Assembly: GCF_900111315.1 (NCBI RefSeq)
Contig: NZ_FOGU01000020.1
Coordinates: forward strand, 1 to 37,289
Reading direction: 5' to 3'
Source: Tranquillimonas rosea
GTDB taxonomy: Bacteria; Pseudomonadota; Alphaproteobacteria; Rhodobacterales; Rhodobacteraceae
DNA: 37,289 nt
Shown: piece by piece, positions 17,543 through 29,249 of the stretch
How the letters are laid out: the number at the start of each line of letters is the position of its first letter
Numbering within the stretch: position 1 is the first letter of the stretch
Program-made: the position numbers and the translations under genes
The notes under the pieces: model-generated
What the model was told of the DNA's origin: nothing
Databases searched by the model: none
The model's input: the letters and a program-made list of their open reading frames with translations, nothing else

Positions 17543-18237
17543 GTGGCTAGCTCCGTCAGGTGATGCGCCAGCCGCTCGGGGCAGGCGAAAAAGGGCGAAT
17601 GGCCGCAGGCCAGCTCTCGCGTCGGAAGGCCCGCGCTGGCGGCCCGCTGATAGGCCGGCGGAATCGCGCGGTCGGTTTCGCAGCGGATGTAGGCCCGCGG
17701 CACGCGCCGGCCCGCGTCGGACACGCGCCCCGGGGTGGTGTTGATCGCCATCGGCTGCGGCGTCAGGCGGGCACGGGCCAGCTCGAGTGTGCCGTCGGGA
17801 CAGTCGTGGTAGAAGAGGTCTGCCAGTGCCGCATCGTCGAACCAGCTGCTACCCCGGTCGGGCGCCACGCGCGTGGCCTCCAGCAGCGCCTCGGCGCCGG
17901 CGGCGTCCCGCAGGTCGCGGGCCGACTGGCCGTCCTCCGGCACCCATGCGGCGACGTAGATCAGCCGCGCGAACCGCTCCGGCATCGCTTCGGCCGCCGC
18001 GGTGATCGAGATGCCGCCGAGCGAATGGCCGACCAGAACGCACGGTCCCTCGGCGGCGGCCGCGATGGCGGCGACGTTGTCCTCCAGCCGCACCGCGCCG
18101 GGCGGCGTGGGGTCGTCGCCGCAGCCCGGCAGGTCGATCGCCCGCGCCTCGTGCCCCGCGTCGCGCAGATGCGACAGCACCGCGTGCCAGCACCAGGCGC
18201 CGTGGCACGAGCCGTGGATCAACAGGATCCGGGCCAT
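17539..18237 (-). CDS. Alpha/beta hydrolase (plant-esterase-like)
   Basis: A 232-residue serine hydrolase. It opens ARILLIHGSCHGAWCWHAVL with the oxyanion HG motif, has the nucleophile elbow GHSLGG (Ser72), and a C-terminal catalytic His in ACGHSPFFACPE. The compact sequence resembles the EstC/SABP2-like group that acts on small esters, such as methyl salicylate or pyrethroid-type esters. It sits between pcaG and the DUF849 gene and overlaps both neighbours' coding or spacing tightly. It is distinct from PcaD, which is encoded separately. Possible role: releasing hydroxybenzoate from an ester feedstock; this is inferred from context alone. Confidence 0.88.
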   Translation of the reverse strand: MARILLIHGSCHGAWCWHAVLSHLRDAGHEARAIDLPGCGDDPTPPGAVRLEDNVAAIAAAAEGPCVLVGHSLGGISITAAAEAMPERFARLIYVAAWVPEDGQSARDLRDAAGAEALLEATRVAPDRGSSWFDDAALADLFYHDCPDGTLELARARLTPQPMAINTTPGRVSDAGRRVPRAYIRCETDRAIPPAYQRAASAGLPTRELACGHSPFFACPERLAHHLTELAT

Positions 18238-18238
18238 G

Positions 18239-18838
18239 TCACATGTCCAGGAAGACGGTCTCGCCCGGACCCTGCAACACGATGTCGAAGCGGTAGGAGC
18301 CGTCGCCCGTGGCCTCGGCGATGAGCGTCTGCTTGCGTGGACCCTGTTCGATCCGGGCCAGCAGCGGGTCGGCGCTGTTGTCCTCGTCCGAGAAGTAGAT
18401 CCGCGTCTGCAGCCCGACATTGATGCCGCGCGCCGTGATCCACAACGCGACATGCGGCGCCTGCAGCGTGCCGTCGCGGGCCCGCACCGCGCCGGGCTTG
18501 ACTGTGCGCAGGGTGAACTCGCCGCTGTCCTTGTCGGCGGCAAAGCGGCAGAACCCGCTCACCGCGGGGTCGGCGCCCTCGTGGCCGGGAAAGATGCCGG
18601 AGGCGTCGGGTTGCCAGCTTTCCAGCATCGCGTCGCGCAGCGCCCATCCGGTGCCGTCATAGACCGAGCCGGTGATCGTCACGATCTCGCCCCGCGCGCC
18701 CTCGGCGATGGGCGAGCGGCCCAGGTCCTCGGGAAAGATCGAGGTGATGCCGGTAAAGCTCGGCAGGCAGCCGATATGGACATAAGGACCGCCCGTCTGT
18801 GACGCCGTCTCGCGCAGCCGTTCCAGTTTCTGCACCAT
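18239..18838 (-). CDS. pcaG: Protocatechuate 3,4-dioxygenase alpha subunit
   Basis: The alpha subunit of the intradiol dioxygenase that cleaves protocatechuate to 3-carboxy-cis,cis-muconate with PcaH. The product is 199 residues, normal length. Seen: TASQTGGPYVHIGC at the N-terminus, the intradiol fold segment GSVYDGTGWALRDAMLESWQ, and APHVALWITARGINVGLQTRIYF, where the alpha subunit lacks the iron-ligand set that PcaH keeps. The ATG at 18838 shares one base with the pcaH stop (TGATG). A GTG at 18841 is in frame but less likely. Translation is coupled to pcaH. Confidence 0.95.
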   Translation of the reverse strand: MVQKLERLRETASQTGGPYVHIGCLPSFTGITSIFPEDLGRSPIAEGARGEIVTITGSVYDGTGWALRDAMLESWQPDASGIFPGHEGADPAVSGFCRFAADKDSGEFTLRTVKPGAVRARDGTLQAPHVALWITARGINVGLQTRIYFSDEDNSADPLLARIEQGPRKQTLIAEATGDGSYRFDIVLQGPGETVFLDM

Positions 18839-19560
18839 CACGCCCCCTCCGGCTTGTTCTCGAACATGGTCTGCCGCGTGCCGCGCAGCACGATGTCGAA
18901 CTTGTAGGCGAGAAAGTCCATCGGCTTGGACATCGCCATGTCGAGCGGCGCCACCAGCCGGTCCAACTGGCTGCGGTCCTTGACCGTGGCCGCGATCGGG
19001 CAGAGCGGGATCAGCGGGTCGCCCTCGAAGTACATCTGCGTGATCAGCCGCTGCGCGAAGGCATGGCCGAAGAGCGAGAAATGGATATGCGCCGGCCGCC
19101 AGTCGTTTCCCCGGTTCGGCCAGGGATAGGCGCCGGGCTTGACGGTGAAGAACTCGTAATAGCCCTGCGCATCGGTCATGCAGCGCCCCGCGCCGCCGAA
19201 ATTCGGGTCGAGCGGGGCAGTATACCCGTCCTTCACGTGCCGATAGCGGCCGCCGGCATTGGCCTGCCAGACCTCGACCAGCGCGTGCGGCACAGGCCGG
19301 GCGTTCTCGTCCAGCACACGGCCATGCACGAGGATTCGCTCGCCCATGGCCAGTCCCGCGCCCTGGGTGAAGTTCTGCGTCAGGTCATGGTCCAGCGGCC
19401 CCAGCAGGTCGTGGCCAAAGACCGGGCCGGTCTCTTCGGTGGGCCCGCTGTCGAGCGACAGCAGCGGCATGGTCGGTGCGCGCACGACCGAGGTCTTGTA
19501 GCCCGGATCGTAGGCATCGGGATGCGCGGAGCGGTCGCGCGGGATCAGCGGGTCGGTCAT
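18838..19560 (-). CDS. pcaH: Protocatechuate 3,4-dioxygenase beta subunit
   Basis: The iron-bearing subunit of the intradiol dioxygenase. The product is 240 residues, as in the family. All four non-haem Fe(III) ligands are visible with the spacing of the Pseudomonas enzyme: Tyr106 in RYRH, Tyr145 in GAYPWPNR, and His158 and His160 in RPAHIHFSLFG. The N-terminal RDRSAHPDAYDPGYKTSV is typical of PcaH. The start at 19560 overlaps the pcaC stop by three bases. Order pcaD-C-H-G-B matches roseobacters and other alphaproteobacteria, but here extra genes sit between pcaG and pcaB. Confidence 0.97.
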   Translation of the reverse strand: MTDPLIPRDRSAHPDAYDPGYKTSVVRAPTMPLLSLDSGPTEETGPVFGHDLLGPLDHDLTQNFTQGAGLAMGERILVHGRVLDENARPVPHALVEVWQANAGGRYRHVKDGYTAPLDPNFGGAGRCMTDAQGYYEFFTVKPGAYPWPNRGNDWRPAHIHFSLFGHAFAQRLITQMYFEGDPLIPLCPIAATVKDRSQLDRLVAPLDMAMSKPMDFLAYKFDIVLRGTRQTMFENKPEGA

Positions 19561-19931
19561 TCATCCTCCTCCGAGAAATACGCCTTGGCGAGCTTGATGG
19601 CGTGGTTCGCCCGCGGCACGCCCGCGTAGATCGCCACGTGCATCAGCGCCTCGCGGACATCCGAGGCACTGGCGCCGGTGTTCTTCGTGGCGCGCAGATG
19701 CATCTCGAACTCCTCCCAGTTGCCGAGCCCGGCGAGCAGCGCCAGCGTCAGCATCGACCGCTCGCGGGGCGAGATCCCGTCGGACGCCCAGACGCTGCCC
19801 CAGGCGGCCTCGGTGATCATCGTCTGGAACGGTGCGTCGAACGGGGTGACGTTGGCCTGCGCGCGGTCGACATGGGCATCGCCCAGCGTCGCGCGGCGCA
19901 CCTTCATCCCGGCATCGTGGCGCGCGCTCAT
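19557..19931 (-). CDS. pcaC: 4-carboxymuconolactone decarboxylase
   Basis: It decarboxylates 4-carboxymuconolactone to 3-oxoadipate enol-lactone. The product is 124 residues, from MSARHDAGMKVRRATLGDAHVD, the usual PcaC opening, through the CMD-family helices (ISPRERSMLTLALLAGLGNWEEFEMHL in part) to the AIYAGVPRANHAIKLAK segment. ATG 19931 is chosen over the upstream GTG at 19946 because family sequence begins there. pcaD ends 36 bases upstream and the stop overlaps pcaH. Confidence 0.94.
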   Translation of the reverse strand: MSARHDAGMKVRRATLGDAHVDRAQANVTPFDAPFQTMITEAAWGSVWASDGISPRERSMLTLALLAGLGNWEEFEMHLRATKNTGASASDVREALMHVAIYAGVPRANHAIKLAKAYFSEEDE

Positions 19932-19967
19932 GCCCGCGCCCCGCACCGGCCCTCGGTCGGTCGGCTG

Positions 19968-20756
19968 TCACGCATGGCCCACCTCGTGCAGGAACCCGGT
20001 CAGCAGCCCGGCATAATCCACCGGCTTCTCGACGCAGGGCAGGTGCCCCGCGCCGCGGATCAGCTCGAACCGGCTGCCCTGCACGAGGTCGGCGGTCTCG
20101 CGCACGAGGTCCGGCGGGGTCGAGCCGTCCTCGCTGCCGGCGATGGCGAGGGTGGGCAGCGTCAGCTGTGCGGTCGAGGCCATGAAGTCGCTGTGCGAGA
20201 TCGCGGCGCAGCAGCCGGCATAGCCTTCGGGCGGCTGGTGGATCAGCATGTTGCGCCAGCCGTGGAAGGCCGTCGTCTCGCGGTAGGACTGGGTGAACCA
20301 CTTTTCCATCACGCCGTCGGCCAGCGGCTCGATGCCCTGCTCGCGCACCGTGGCGATGCGCTGGTCCCATGCGTCGGGTGTGCCGATCTTGGCGGCTGTG
20401 TTCGACATCACCATCGCGCGGACGAGGTCCATGCGTTTCATCGCCAGCCCCTGCGCGATCATTCCGCCGATGGACAGGCCGACGAAGACTGCGTCCTTCA
20501 GTTCGAGATGGTCCATCAGCCGCTCGGCATCGCCGATCAGCGTGCCCATGGAATAGGGGCCCTTGGGGCAGTCGGTCAGTCCGTGCCCGCGCTTGTCGTA
20601 GCGCACCAGCTTCACCCCCGGCGGCATCAGCGCCACGACGGCGTCCCACAGCCGCAGGTCGGTTCCGAGAGAGTTCGCGAAGACGACAGGATGGCCTTCG
20701 GGATCTCCGTCGATGCGGTAATGGACGTGGATATCGCCGAGATCAGCGATCTTCAT
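19968..20756 (-). CDS. pcaD: 3-oxoadipate enol-lactonase
   Basis: An alpha/beta hydrolase that opens the enol-lactone to 3-oxoadipate. The product is 262 residues, the usual length. Seen: NSLGTDLRLWD (oxyanion region), RYDKRGHGLTD, the nucleophile elbow GLSIGG with Ser95, Asp in AGSEDGSTPP and His in RGAGHLPCVEKP, all in PcaD context. It is not fused to PcaC as in some species. pobA lies 12 bases upstream and pcaC 36 bases downstream. Confidence 0.94.
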   Translation of the reverse strand: MKIADLGDIHVHYRIDGDPEGHPVVFANSLGTDLRLWDAVVALMPPGVKLVRYDKRGHGLTDCPKGPYSMGTLIGDAERLMDHLELKDAVFVGLSIGGMIAQGLAMKRMDLVRAMVMSNTAAKIGTPDAWDQRIATVREQGIEPLADGVMEKWFTQSYRETTAFHGWRNMLIHQPPEGYAGCCAAISHSDFMASTAQLTLPTLAIAGSEDGSTPPDLVRETADLVQGSRFELIRGAGHLPCVEKPVDYAGLLTGFLHEVGHA

Positions 20757-20768
20757 GGGGTGCCTCCG

Positions 20769-23801
<3,033 letters not shown>

Positions 23802-23802
<1 letters not shown>

Positions 23803-24485
23803 CAGCGCAGGATCTCCGGCAGGCCCGACAGATCGGGCAGGATATGGTCGGGCGCCGCGTCCAGCCGGTCCAGCGGCGCGGCGGCGCGGTTCACCCAGGC
23901 CGTCGCGAAACCGTAGGCCGCGGCGGAACAGACGTCCCAGCCGTTCGAGGACACGAAGAGCACCTCGTCGCGGGCACAGCCGTAGCGATCCCCGACAAGG
24001 TCGTAGACGCGGGCGTCGGGTTTGAACACGCCCACCGCCTCGACCGACAGGACGTCGTCCAGCAGCCCGCCCAGGCCGGCGCTTTCGACGGCGCCCTTCA
24101 GCATCTCGGGCGACCCGTTCGACAGGATCGCGCAGCGCTTGCCCGCTTGCTGAAGCTCGGACAGGGATTCCGGAACCTCGGGAAACGCCTCGAGCTCCCA
24201 GTAGAGCGCGAGCAGGCGCTCGCGCAGCTCGGCGTCACCGTCCAGTCCCACGGACTCAAGCGCGTAATCCAGCCCGTCTTGGGTGAGCTGCCAGAAATCC
24301 TTGTGCCGCCCTGTGACGGCGCGCAGCCAGGTGTATTGCAGCTGCTTGTCCCGCCAGGTCCGCGCGACCTCCTGCCAGTGCGCCCCGAACGCCTCACGGC
24401 CGGTCTCGGACGCGGCGGCGCGGGCGGCGGCGCTGACGTCGAACAGCGTGCCATAGGCATCGAAGATGCAGGTGGTGACGGTCAT
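23802..24485 (-). CDS. L-2-haloacid dehalogenase (type II, HAD superfamily)
   Basis: A 227-residue HAD hydrolase that removes halide from (S)-2-haloalkanoates. Seen: nucleophile Asp9 in CIFDAYGTLFD, the type II dehalogenase stretch QLQYTWLRAV, AILSNGSPEML (motif II), the lysine in VFKPDARVYDL, and SSNGWDVCSAAAYGF, where the Ser-Asn-Asp triad of motif III lies. The start at 24485 was chosen over a longer in-frame ATG at 24524 because homology starts at MTVTTCIFDA. It is the first gene of the minus-strand operon; the promoter should lie at 24486-24620. Confidence 0.92.
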
Positions 24486-24556
24486 CGCGATCCCTTCAGG
24501 CCGGTCCGGAACGGACCCTGCCACAGCCGCCCGCCGGGGGGAAGCACGCCCCCGGA

Positions 24557-24618
24557 CGTATACATTTCGACAAAAAACCGCGACTCCGGGCGCGAACTCG
24601 CCAAAACCGGCCGGTTTT
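24557..24618 (-). promoter_or_regulatory. Candidate LysR-type (PcaQ-like) operator and promoter for the pca operon
   Basis: AAAACCGGCCGGTTTT at 24603-24618 is a perfect 16-bp palindrome, that is AAAACC-N4-GGTTTT. The PcaQ box I recall from Sinorhizobium is ATAACC-N4-GGTTAA, the same architecture. On the minus strand a TATACG -10-like hexamer lies at 24562-24557, which would put the start site near 24550 and the palindrome centre near -60, where LysR regulators bind. The -35 is poor, as usual for activated promoters. No pcaQ gene lies in the window. Confidence 0.5.
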
Positions 24619-24756
24619 CCCCGATTCTGGCCCCCTGAATCACCTCCGTGCGGTTTACATTGCGGGGTGCCGCTGCCACGTTTGTTGCCGACCGTTGAGA
24701 ACCCGCCGTGAGGGCGGCCTCAAAACCCATTCTTCCCGATCACGAGGAGATATCCG

Positions 24757-25185
24757 ATGGCCGAGGTGAAATCTGGCGACACCGTTCGTCTGCACTATAC
24801 CGGCACCCTTGCCGACGGCACGACCTTCGACAGCTCTGAGGGCCGCGACCCGCTGGAATTCCAGGTGGGCTCGGGCCAGATCATTCCGGGCCTCGACGAC
24901 GCGCTGCCGGGCATGGCCGTGGGCGACACCAAGAAGGTGACCGTCAAGCCCGAAGACGCCTATGGCGAGCATGATCCGTCGCGCCAGCAGACCGTCGCGC
25001 GGGACCAGATCCCCGAAGACATCCCGACCGAACCGGGCACGCAGCTGCAGCTGCAGACGCCGGACGGGCAGGCGGTGCCGGTCGTCGTGGCCGAAGCCAC
25101 CGACACCGAGATCACGCTCGACGCGAACCACCCGCTCGCGGGCAAGGAGCTGACCTTCGACGTCGAGCTCGTCGAGATCAAGTAA
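24757..25185 (+). CDS. FKBP-type peptidyl-prolyl cis-trans isomerase, SlyD/FkpB-like
   Basis: A 142-residue cytosolic prolyl isomerase and probable folding helper. Seen: the FKBP opening VKSGDTVRLHYTGTLADGTTFDSS, GSGQIIPGLDDALPGM, an inserted-in-flap (IF) chaperone-like domain from about residue 70 to 120 with YGEHDPSRQQTV, then return to the FKBP strand LTFDVELVEIK. The histidine-rich metal tail of E. coli SlyD is missing, so it is nearer FkpB/SlpA or tail-less SlyD. GAGGAGA precedes the start at 24757. A UUCG-type terminator follows. Confidence 0.9.
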   Translation: MAEVKSGDTVRLHYTGTLADGTTFDSSEGRDPLEFQVGSGQIIPGLDDALPGMAVGDTKKVTVKPEDAYGEHDPSRQQTVARDQIPEDIPTEPGTQLQLQTPDGQAVPVVVAEATDTEITLDANHPLAGKELTFDVELVEIK

Positions 25186-25221
25186 GACGCCGGGCCCGCG
25201 CCGCGGGCCTTCGCGCGACAG

Positions 25222-25246
25222 GGGCGTCCTTCGGGGCGCCCTTTTT
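25222..25246 (+). terminator. UUCG-loop terminator after the FKBP gene
   Basis: GGGCGTCC (25222-25229), loop TTCG, then GGGCGCCC (25234-25241) pair with one G-U, and five T follow (25242-25246). It ends the FKBP gene just before the convergent hrpB stop at 25253. Confidence 0.88.
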
Positions 25247-25252
25247 CGTGGG

Positions 25253-27676
25253 CTACCCCTTTGGCTTGGCGCGCAGCGTCGGCTCGGCCCGCGTCGGGTC
25301 CTCGGGCCAGGGATGCTTGGGATAGAGCCCGCGCATGTCCTTGCGCACGTCGGCATAGGACGTGGCCCAGAACCCCGGCAGGTCCATCGTCGTCTGCACC
25401 GGGCGGTTCGACGGCGACAACAGCGTCACCCGCAGCGGCCGGCCCGCGACCACGGGATGCGCGGTCACGCCGAACATCTCCTGCAGGCGGACCGAGACCT
25501 CGGGGTCCGGCGCATCGTAGTCGATCGGAACCTGCCGCCCCAGAGGCGTCGTCAGCGACCCGGGAACATCCCGGTCGAGCTCCTGAATCCGGTTGTAATC
25601 CAGCATCGCCCGCAGCGGCGGCAACAGGTCGAACGCCTTCCACTCACTCTCGCTCCGCACGTCGCCGAGGAACGGCAAGAGCCAGTCCTCCAGCGTCTCC
25701 AGCAGCGTCTCGTCCGACATGTCCGGCAGGTCGGCACCTCCTTCGCGAGCCAGCGCGACGCGGGCGCGGAACCGGTCGGCCGCGGCCGAGGGTTTTAGCC
25801 CGACCTCGCGGATGCCCTCCAGCATGGTGGTCGCCACGCGATCCGGCGGCGCGTCGGGCCAGTGCCGGTCGTCCAGCACCACCGCGCCAAGCCGCTCCTG
25901 CTGCCGGGTGACTACGCGCCGCTCGCGCCGCGACCAGGCGCATGTCTCGTGCCAGGCGATGCGGTCGCTCAGCACCTCGCGCAGCGCGCTCTCGGCCAGC
26001 GGCGCGGCCTGCCGGATCTTCGCCTCACGCGGGTTGCCGTCGGTGCCGGTGACGACGATCAGGCGCTGGGTGCCCAGCGGCTCGTCGTCGGCCATGAAGG
26101 CGCCCTTGCCGCCCGACAGCACATAGCGCGGCGCGTCGCCGGGGCGGCGCAGCCCGATCCGGTCGGGATAGGCCAGCGCCGCCTGCTGCGCCGGGCTCAG
26201 GCCGGCGTCCGGCCCCGCGTCGCGCGCCAGCCGCTTCGCCTCCTGCCGGACCCGCGCGACGGTGGCCTCGTTGGCGCCGCCCTCCTTCGGCGCCCGCAGC
26301 GCCCGGATCCGCAGCGCGAGATCCGCCTTGGCGCCCCGCAGCGGGTCGCGCTCGGCCAACAGCGCGGCAAGCTCCGCCGCCCCGCGTCCGGCCCGCGCCA
26401 GCATGTGCCCCAGCCGCGGATGCAGCGGCAGCGCCGCCAGCCGGCGCCCGTGTTCGGTGATGACGCCGTCCTGCACCGCGCCCAGATCGGCCAGAAGCGC
26501 CTGCGCCTCGGCAAAGGCGCCGGGGGGCGGCGGCGTCAGGAACGGCAGATCGGACGGGTCCGGCACGCCCCAGAGCGCCAGCTCCAGCGCCAGTCCCGCA
26601 AGGTCCGCGGCCTCGATCCCGGCGGGCGGAAAGGCGGGCAGGGCGCCTTCCTCTCCCTTCGTCCAGAGGCGATAGCACACACCGGGCGCGACCCGTCCCG
26701 CGCGGCCGCGGCGCTGGTCGGCCTCGGCACGGCTGACGCGCTCTGTCACCAGCCGCGACATGCCGCTGCCCGGATCGAACCGGGCCCGCCGCGACCGGCC
26801 CGCATCCACCACGACGCGCACGTCCTCGATGGTCAGCGAGGTCTCGGCGATCGAGGTGGCGAGGACCAGCTTGCGCCCGCTGCGCGCCGGCGCCACGGCG
26901 GCGCGCTGGGTGGCGAAGGGCAGGGCGCCGAACAGCGGCTGGATCGTCACCTCCGCCGGCAGCCGGTCCTTCAGCGCCGACTCGACGCGCCGGATCTCGC
27001 CCTCGCCGGGCAGGAACACCAGCACGCCCCCTTCGGTCTCGGCCACCGCCCGCGCCACGAGGTCCGCCGTGGCGGGCTCGATGCGGGCGCGCTTCGACAG
27101 CGGCGCGTCGAGCCAGCGGGTCTCGACCGGATAGGCCCGGCCCTCGGACGTCACCAGCGGCGCGTCGTCCATCAGCGCGGCCACCGGCCCGGCATCCAGC
27201 GTGGCCGACATCACCACCACCTGCAGGTCGTCGCGCAGCGCGCCGCGCACCTCCCATGTCAGCGCCAGCCCGAGATCGGCGTCGAGCGAGCGCTCGTGGA
27301 ACTCGTCGAAGATCACCGCGCCGACCCCCGTCAGTTCCGGGTCCGACTGGATCATCCGCGTCAGGATGCCCTCGGTGACGACCTCGATCCGTGTCGTCTT
27401 CGACACCTTCGACTCGCCCCGGATGCGGTAGCCCACGGTCTCGCCGGCGGTCTCGCCCAGGGTCTCGGCCATGCGTTCGGCGGCCGCCCGCGCGGCCAGG
27501 CGGCGCGGTTCCAGCATCACGATGCGCCCGGCGACGGCGCCGTCGTCCAGCATCGCCAGCGGCACGCGCGTCGTCTTGCCGGCGCCGGGGGGCGCCTGCA
27601 GCACGGCGCGGCCCGCGCGGCGCAGGGCGGCCAGAAGATCGGGCAGGGCGTCGTCGATCGGAAGGGGATGCGGCAT
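25253..27676 (-). CDS. hrpB: ATP-dependent RNA helicase HrpB
   Basis: An 807-residue DEAH-type helicase, the usual HrpB length. Seen: Walker A GAGKTT at residues 31-36, the DEFH box (Asp124 to His127) that marks HrpB rather than HrpA (DEAH), VVMSATLDA (motif III), the RecA2 domain with [20 protein letters not shown], motif [10 protein letters not shown], then the HrpB C-terminal domain. Its cellular role is poorly defined in general. The start at 27676 lies 89 bases from the divergent meaB. It is a stand-alone gene between two terminated units. Confidence 0.95.
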   Translation of the reverse strand: MPHPLPIDDALPDLLAALRRAGRAVLQAPPGAGKTTRVPLAMLDDGAVAGRIVMLEPRRLAARAAAERMAETLGETAGETVGYRIRGESKVSKTTRIEVVTEGILTRMIQSDPELTGVGAVIFDEFHERSLDADLGLALTWEVRGALRDDLQVVVMSATLDAGPVAALMDDAPLVTSEGRAYPVETRWLDAPLSKRARIEPATADLVARAVAETEGGVLVFLPGEGEIRRVESALKDRLPAEVTIQPLFGALPFATQRAAVAPARSGRKLVLATSIAETSLTIEDVRVVVDAGRSRRARFDPGSGMSRLVTERVSRAEADQRRGRAGRVAPGVCYRLWTKGEEGALPAFPPAGIEAADLAGLALELALWGVPDPSDLPFLTPPPPGAFAEAQALLADLGAVQDGVITEHGRRLAALPLHPRLGHMLARAGRGAAELAALLAERDPLRGAKADLALRIRALRAPKEGGANEATVARVRQEAKRLARDAGPDAGLSPAQQAALAYPDRIGLRRPGDAPRYVLSGGKGAFMADDEPLGTQRLIVVTGTDGNPREAKIRQAAPLAESALREVLSDRIAWHETCAWSRRERRVVTRQQERLGAVVLDDRHWPDAPPDRVATTMLEGIREVGLKPSAAADRFRARVALAREGGADLPDMSDETLLETLEDWLLPFLGDVRSESEWKAFDLLPPLRAMLDYNRIQELDRDVPGSLTTPLGRQVPIDYDAPDPEVSVRLQEMFGVTAHPVVAGRPLRVTLLSPSNRPVQTTMDLPGFWATSYADVRKDMRGLYPKHPWPEDPTRAEPTLRAKPKG

Positions 27677-27765
27677 CCCGCCTCTATCGCGCGGGTGGCG
27701 GGGCTGGACAAGCCCCGTCCGCCAAGGGCAAGAGCGGGCGGAACCACGACGACCGGAGGCGGGGC

Positions 27766-28758
27766 ATGGACATCGACGCGCTGGCCGACCGTATCGCCCG
27801 CGGCGACCGCCGGGCGCTGGCCCGCGGCATCACGCTGGTCGAATCCGGCCGGGCCGACCACCGCACCGCCGCGGTCGCGCTGCTCGACCGTCTGGCCGGC
27901 CGGGGCGAGGCGATGCGGATCGGCCTGTCCGGCACCCCCGGCGTCGGCAAGTCCACCTTCATCGAAAGCTTCGGCACGCTCCTGACCGGGCAGGGCCACA
28001 GGGTCGCGGTGCTGGCCGTCGATCCCTCGTCGGCACGCTCGGGCGGATCGATCCTGGGCGACAAGACCCGGATGGAGCGCCTCTCGCGCGATCCCAACGC
28101 CTTCATCCGCCCCTCCCCCAGTCAGACCGAGCTGGGCGGCGTCGCCCGCCGCACGCGTGAGGCGGTGCGGCTGTGCGAGGTGGCGGGCTTCGATGTCGTC
28201 CTGATCGAGACGGTCGGCGTCGGGCAGTCCGAGACGCTGGTGTCGTGGATGACCGACCTCTTCGTGCTGCTGCTCGCGCCCGGCGGCGGCGACGAACTGC
28301 AAGGGGTCAAGCGCGGCATCATGGAGATGGCCGACCTGATCCTGGTGAACAAGGCCGACGGTGACCTGAAATCCGCCGCCACGCGCACGCGCGCGGATTA
28401 TGCGGGGGCGCTGCAGCTGCTCCGCAAGCGGCCGCAGGATCCGCAGGGCTTTCCCAAGGCGCTGGCGGTCTCGGCGCAGGCCGACACCGGGCTGACCGAG
28501 GCCTGGACCGAGATGCAGTCGCTGCACGCCTGGCGGGTCGAGCACGGCCACTGGGAGACGACGCGCCGCGCCCAGAATGTCCACTGGTTCGAAGAGGACG
28601 TGCAGCAGGGCATCCTGGCCCGGCTCAGGACCGATCCGGCGATGGCCGCCGCCCTTGGCGACCTGCGCGAGGCGGTCGAGGCGGGCGAAAGGCCGCCCTC
28701 GGCCGCGGCCGCCGAGGTGCTGGACCGGCTGGCGCTGCCGGGGGCGGGCGGGGCCTGA
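27766..28758 (+). CDS. meaB: Methylmalonyl-CoA mutase-associated GTPase MeaB
   Basis: A 330-residue G3E-family GTPase that protects and gates cobalamin loading of methylmalonyl-CoA mutase. Seen: P-loop GTPGVGKST (residues 56-64), the [20 protein letters not shown] stretch (in part), the ETVGVGQSE switch, [23 protein letters not shown], and the base-specificity motif NKAD. The ATG at 27766 has CCGGAGGCGGGG upstream. The mutase itself is not in the window. A promoter for rpmB lies just after its stop. Confidence 0.94.
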   Translation: MDIDALADRIARGDRRALARGITLVESGRADHRTAAVALLDRLAGRGEAMRIGLSGTPGVGKSTFIESFGTLLTGQGHRVAVLAVDPSSARSGGSILGDKTRMERLSRDPNAFIRPSPSQTELGGVARRTREAVRLCEVAGFDVVLIETVGVGQSETLVSWMTDLFVLLLAPGGGDELQGVKRGIMEMADLILVNKADGDLKSAATRTRADYAGALQLLRKRPQDPQGFPKALAVSAQADTGLTEAWTEMQSLHAWRVEHGHWETTRRAQNVHWFEEDVQQGILARLRTDPAMAAALGDLREAVEAGERPPSAAAAEVLDRLALPGAGGA

Positions 28759-28786
28759 CGCGGCCCGCGCCGGCGGGATGAATCGC

Positions 28787-28815
28787 TTGACGATGGCGCG
28801 CAACACGCGTAGATC
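28787..28815 (+). promoter_or_regulatory. rpmB: Candidate sigma-70 promoter of rpmB
   Basis: TTGACG (28787-28792), a 17-base spacer, then TAGATC (28810-28815). The -35 matches five of six bases and the -10 only three, but the spacing is ideal and it lies between meaB and rpmB. The predicted transcript start near 28822 leaves a leader of about 75 bases. Confidence 0.55.
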
Positions 28816-28832
28816 GCGCGGACGGAATTTCG

Positions 28833-28855
28833 GGGCACTGCCGTGGGCGGTGCCC
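28833..28855 (+). promoter_or_regulatory. rpmB: Strong hairpin in the rpmB leader
   Basis: GGGCACTGCC (28833-28842) pairs with GGCGGTGCCC (28846-28855) across a three-base loop: ten pairs including one G-U. It lies between the predicted promoter and the rpmB ATG, and is followed by GTTTGCATT, not a true U-run. It may be a ribosomal-protein leader or a weak attenuator. Function inferred. Confidence 0.5.
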
Positions 28856-28897
28856 GTTTGCATTGGCCCAGCTGCCAAAACTGACGAGGATACGCCC

Positions 28898-29188
28898 ATG
28901 TCGCGCCGCTGCGAACTGACCGGTAAAGGCCCCATGACGGGCAACAACGTGAGCCACGCCAACAACAAGACCCGTCGCCGGTTCATCCCGAACCTGAACG
29001 ACGTGTCGCTGATGTCCGAGGCGCTCGGCCGCACCTTCAAGATGCGGATCTGCTCGTCCGCCCTGCGTACGGTGGATCACCGTGGCGGGCTGGACAACTA
29101 TCTCGCCGCCGAGAAGGACGACGCGCTGCCGCCGGAGGCGCTCAAGATCAAGCGTGAGATCGAAAAGGCGAAGGCCACCGCGGCCTGA
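28898..29188 (+). CDS. rpmB: 50S ribosomal protein L28
   Basis: A 96-residue ribosomal protein of the large subunit. It opens [24 protein letters not shown], the universal L28 start (here with one Cys at residue 5 and no zinc-type CxxC pair), then [14 protein letters not shown] and the longer alphaproteobacterial C-terminus ending [17 protein letters not shown] precedes the start at 28898. No rpmG (L33) follows; the next gene is convergent. A leader hairpin lies upstream and a hairpin terminator follows. Confidence 0.97.
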   Translation: MSRRCELTGKGPMTGNNVSHANNKTRRRFIPNLNDVSLMSEALGRTFKMRICSSALRTVDHRGGLDNYLAAEKDDALPPEALKIKREIEKAKATAA

Positions 29189-29211
29189 TCACCGCCCTTT
29201 CGAGGTTTCAG

Positions 29212-29244
29212 CGCCCCGTCGCCCGAAAGGGCCGGCGGGGCGTT
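29212..29244. terminator. Hairpin terminator between rpmB and the sirtuin gene
   Basis: CGCCCCG (29212-29218) pairs with CGGGGCG (29236-29242), enclosing a second stem GCCC-gaaa-GGGC (29221-29232). TTCGCGTT follows on the plus strand. An outer pair, GCCCTTTCG at about 29194-29202 with CGAAAGGGC, gives an alternative fold. It probably stops rpmB transcription and perhaps that of the convergent sirtuin gene. Confidence 0.6.
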
Positions 29245-29249
29245 CGCGT

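Noticed and set aside
24503-24517. Dyad GGTCCG-gaa-CGGACC just upstream of the dehalogenase start
   Set aside because: Six-bp arms in GC-rich leader DNA are common. It is a weaker operator candidate than the palindrome at 24603-24618.
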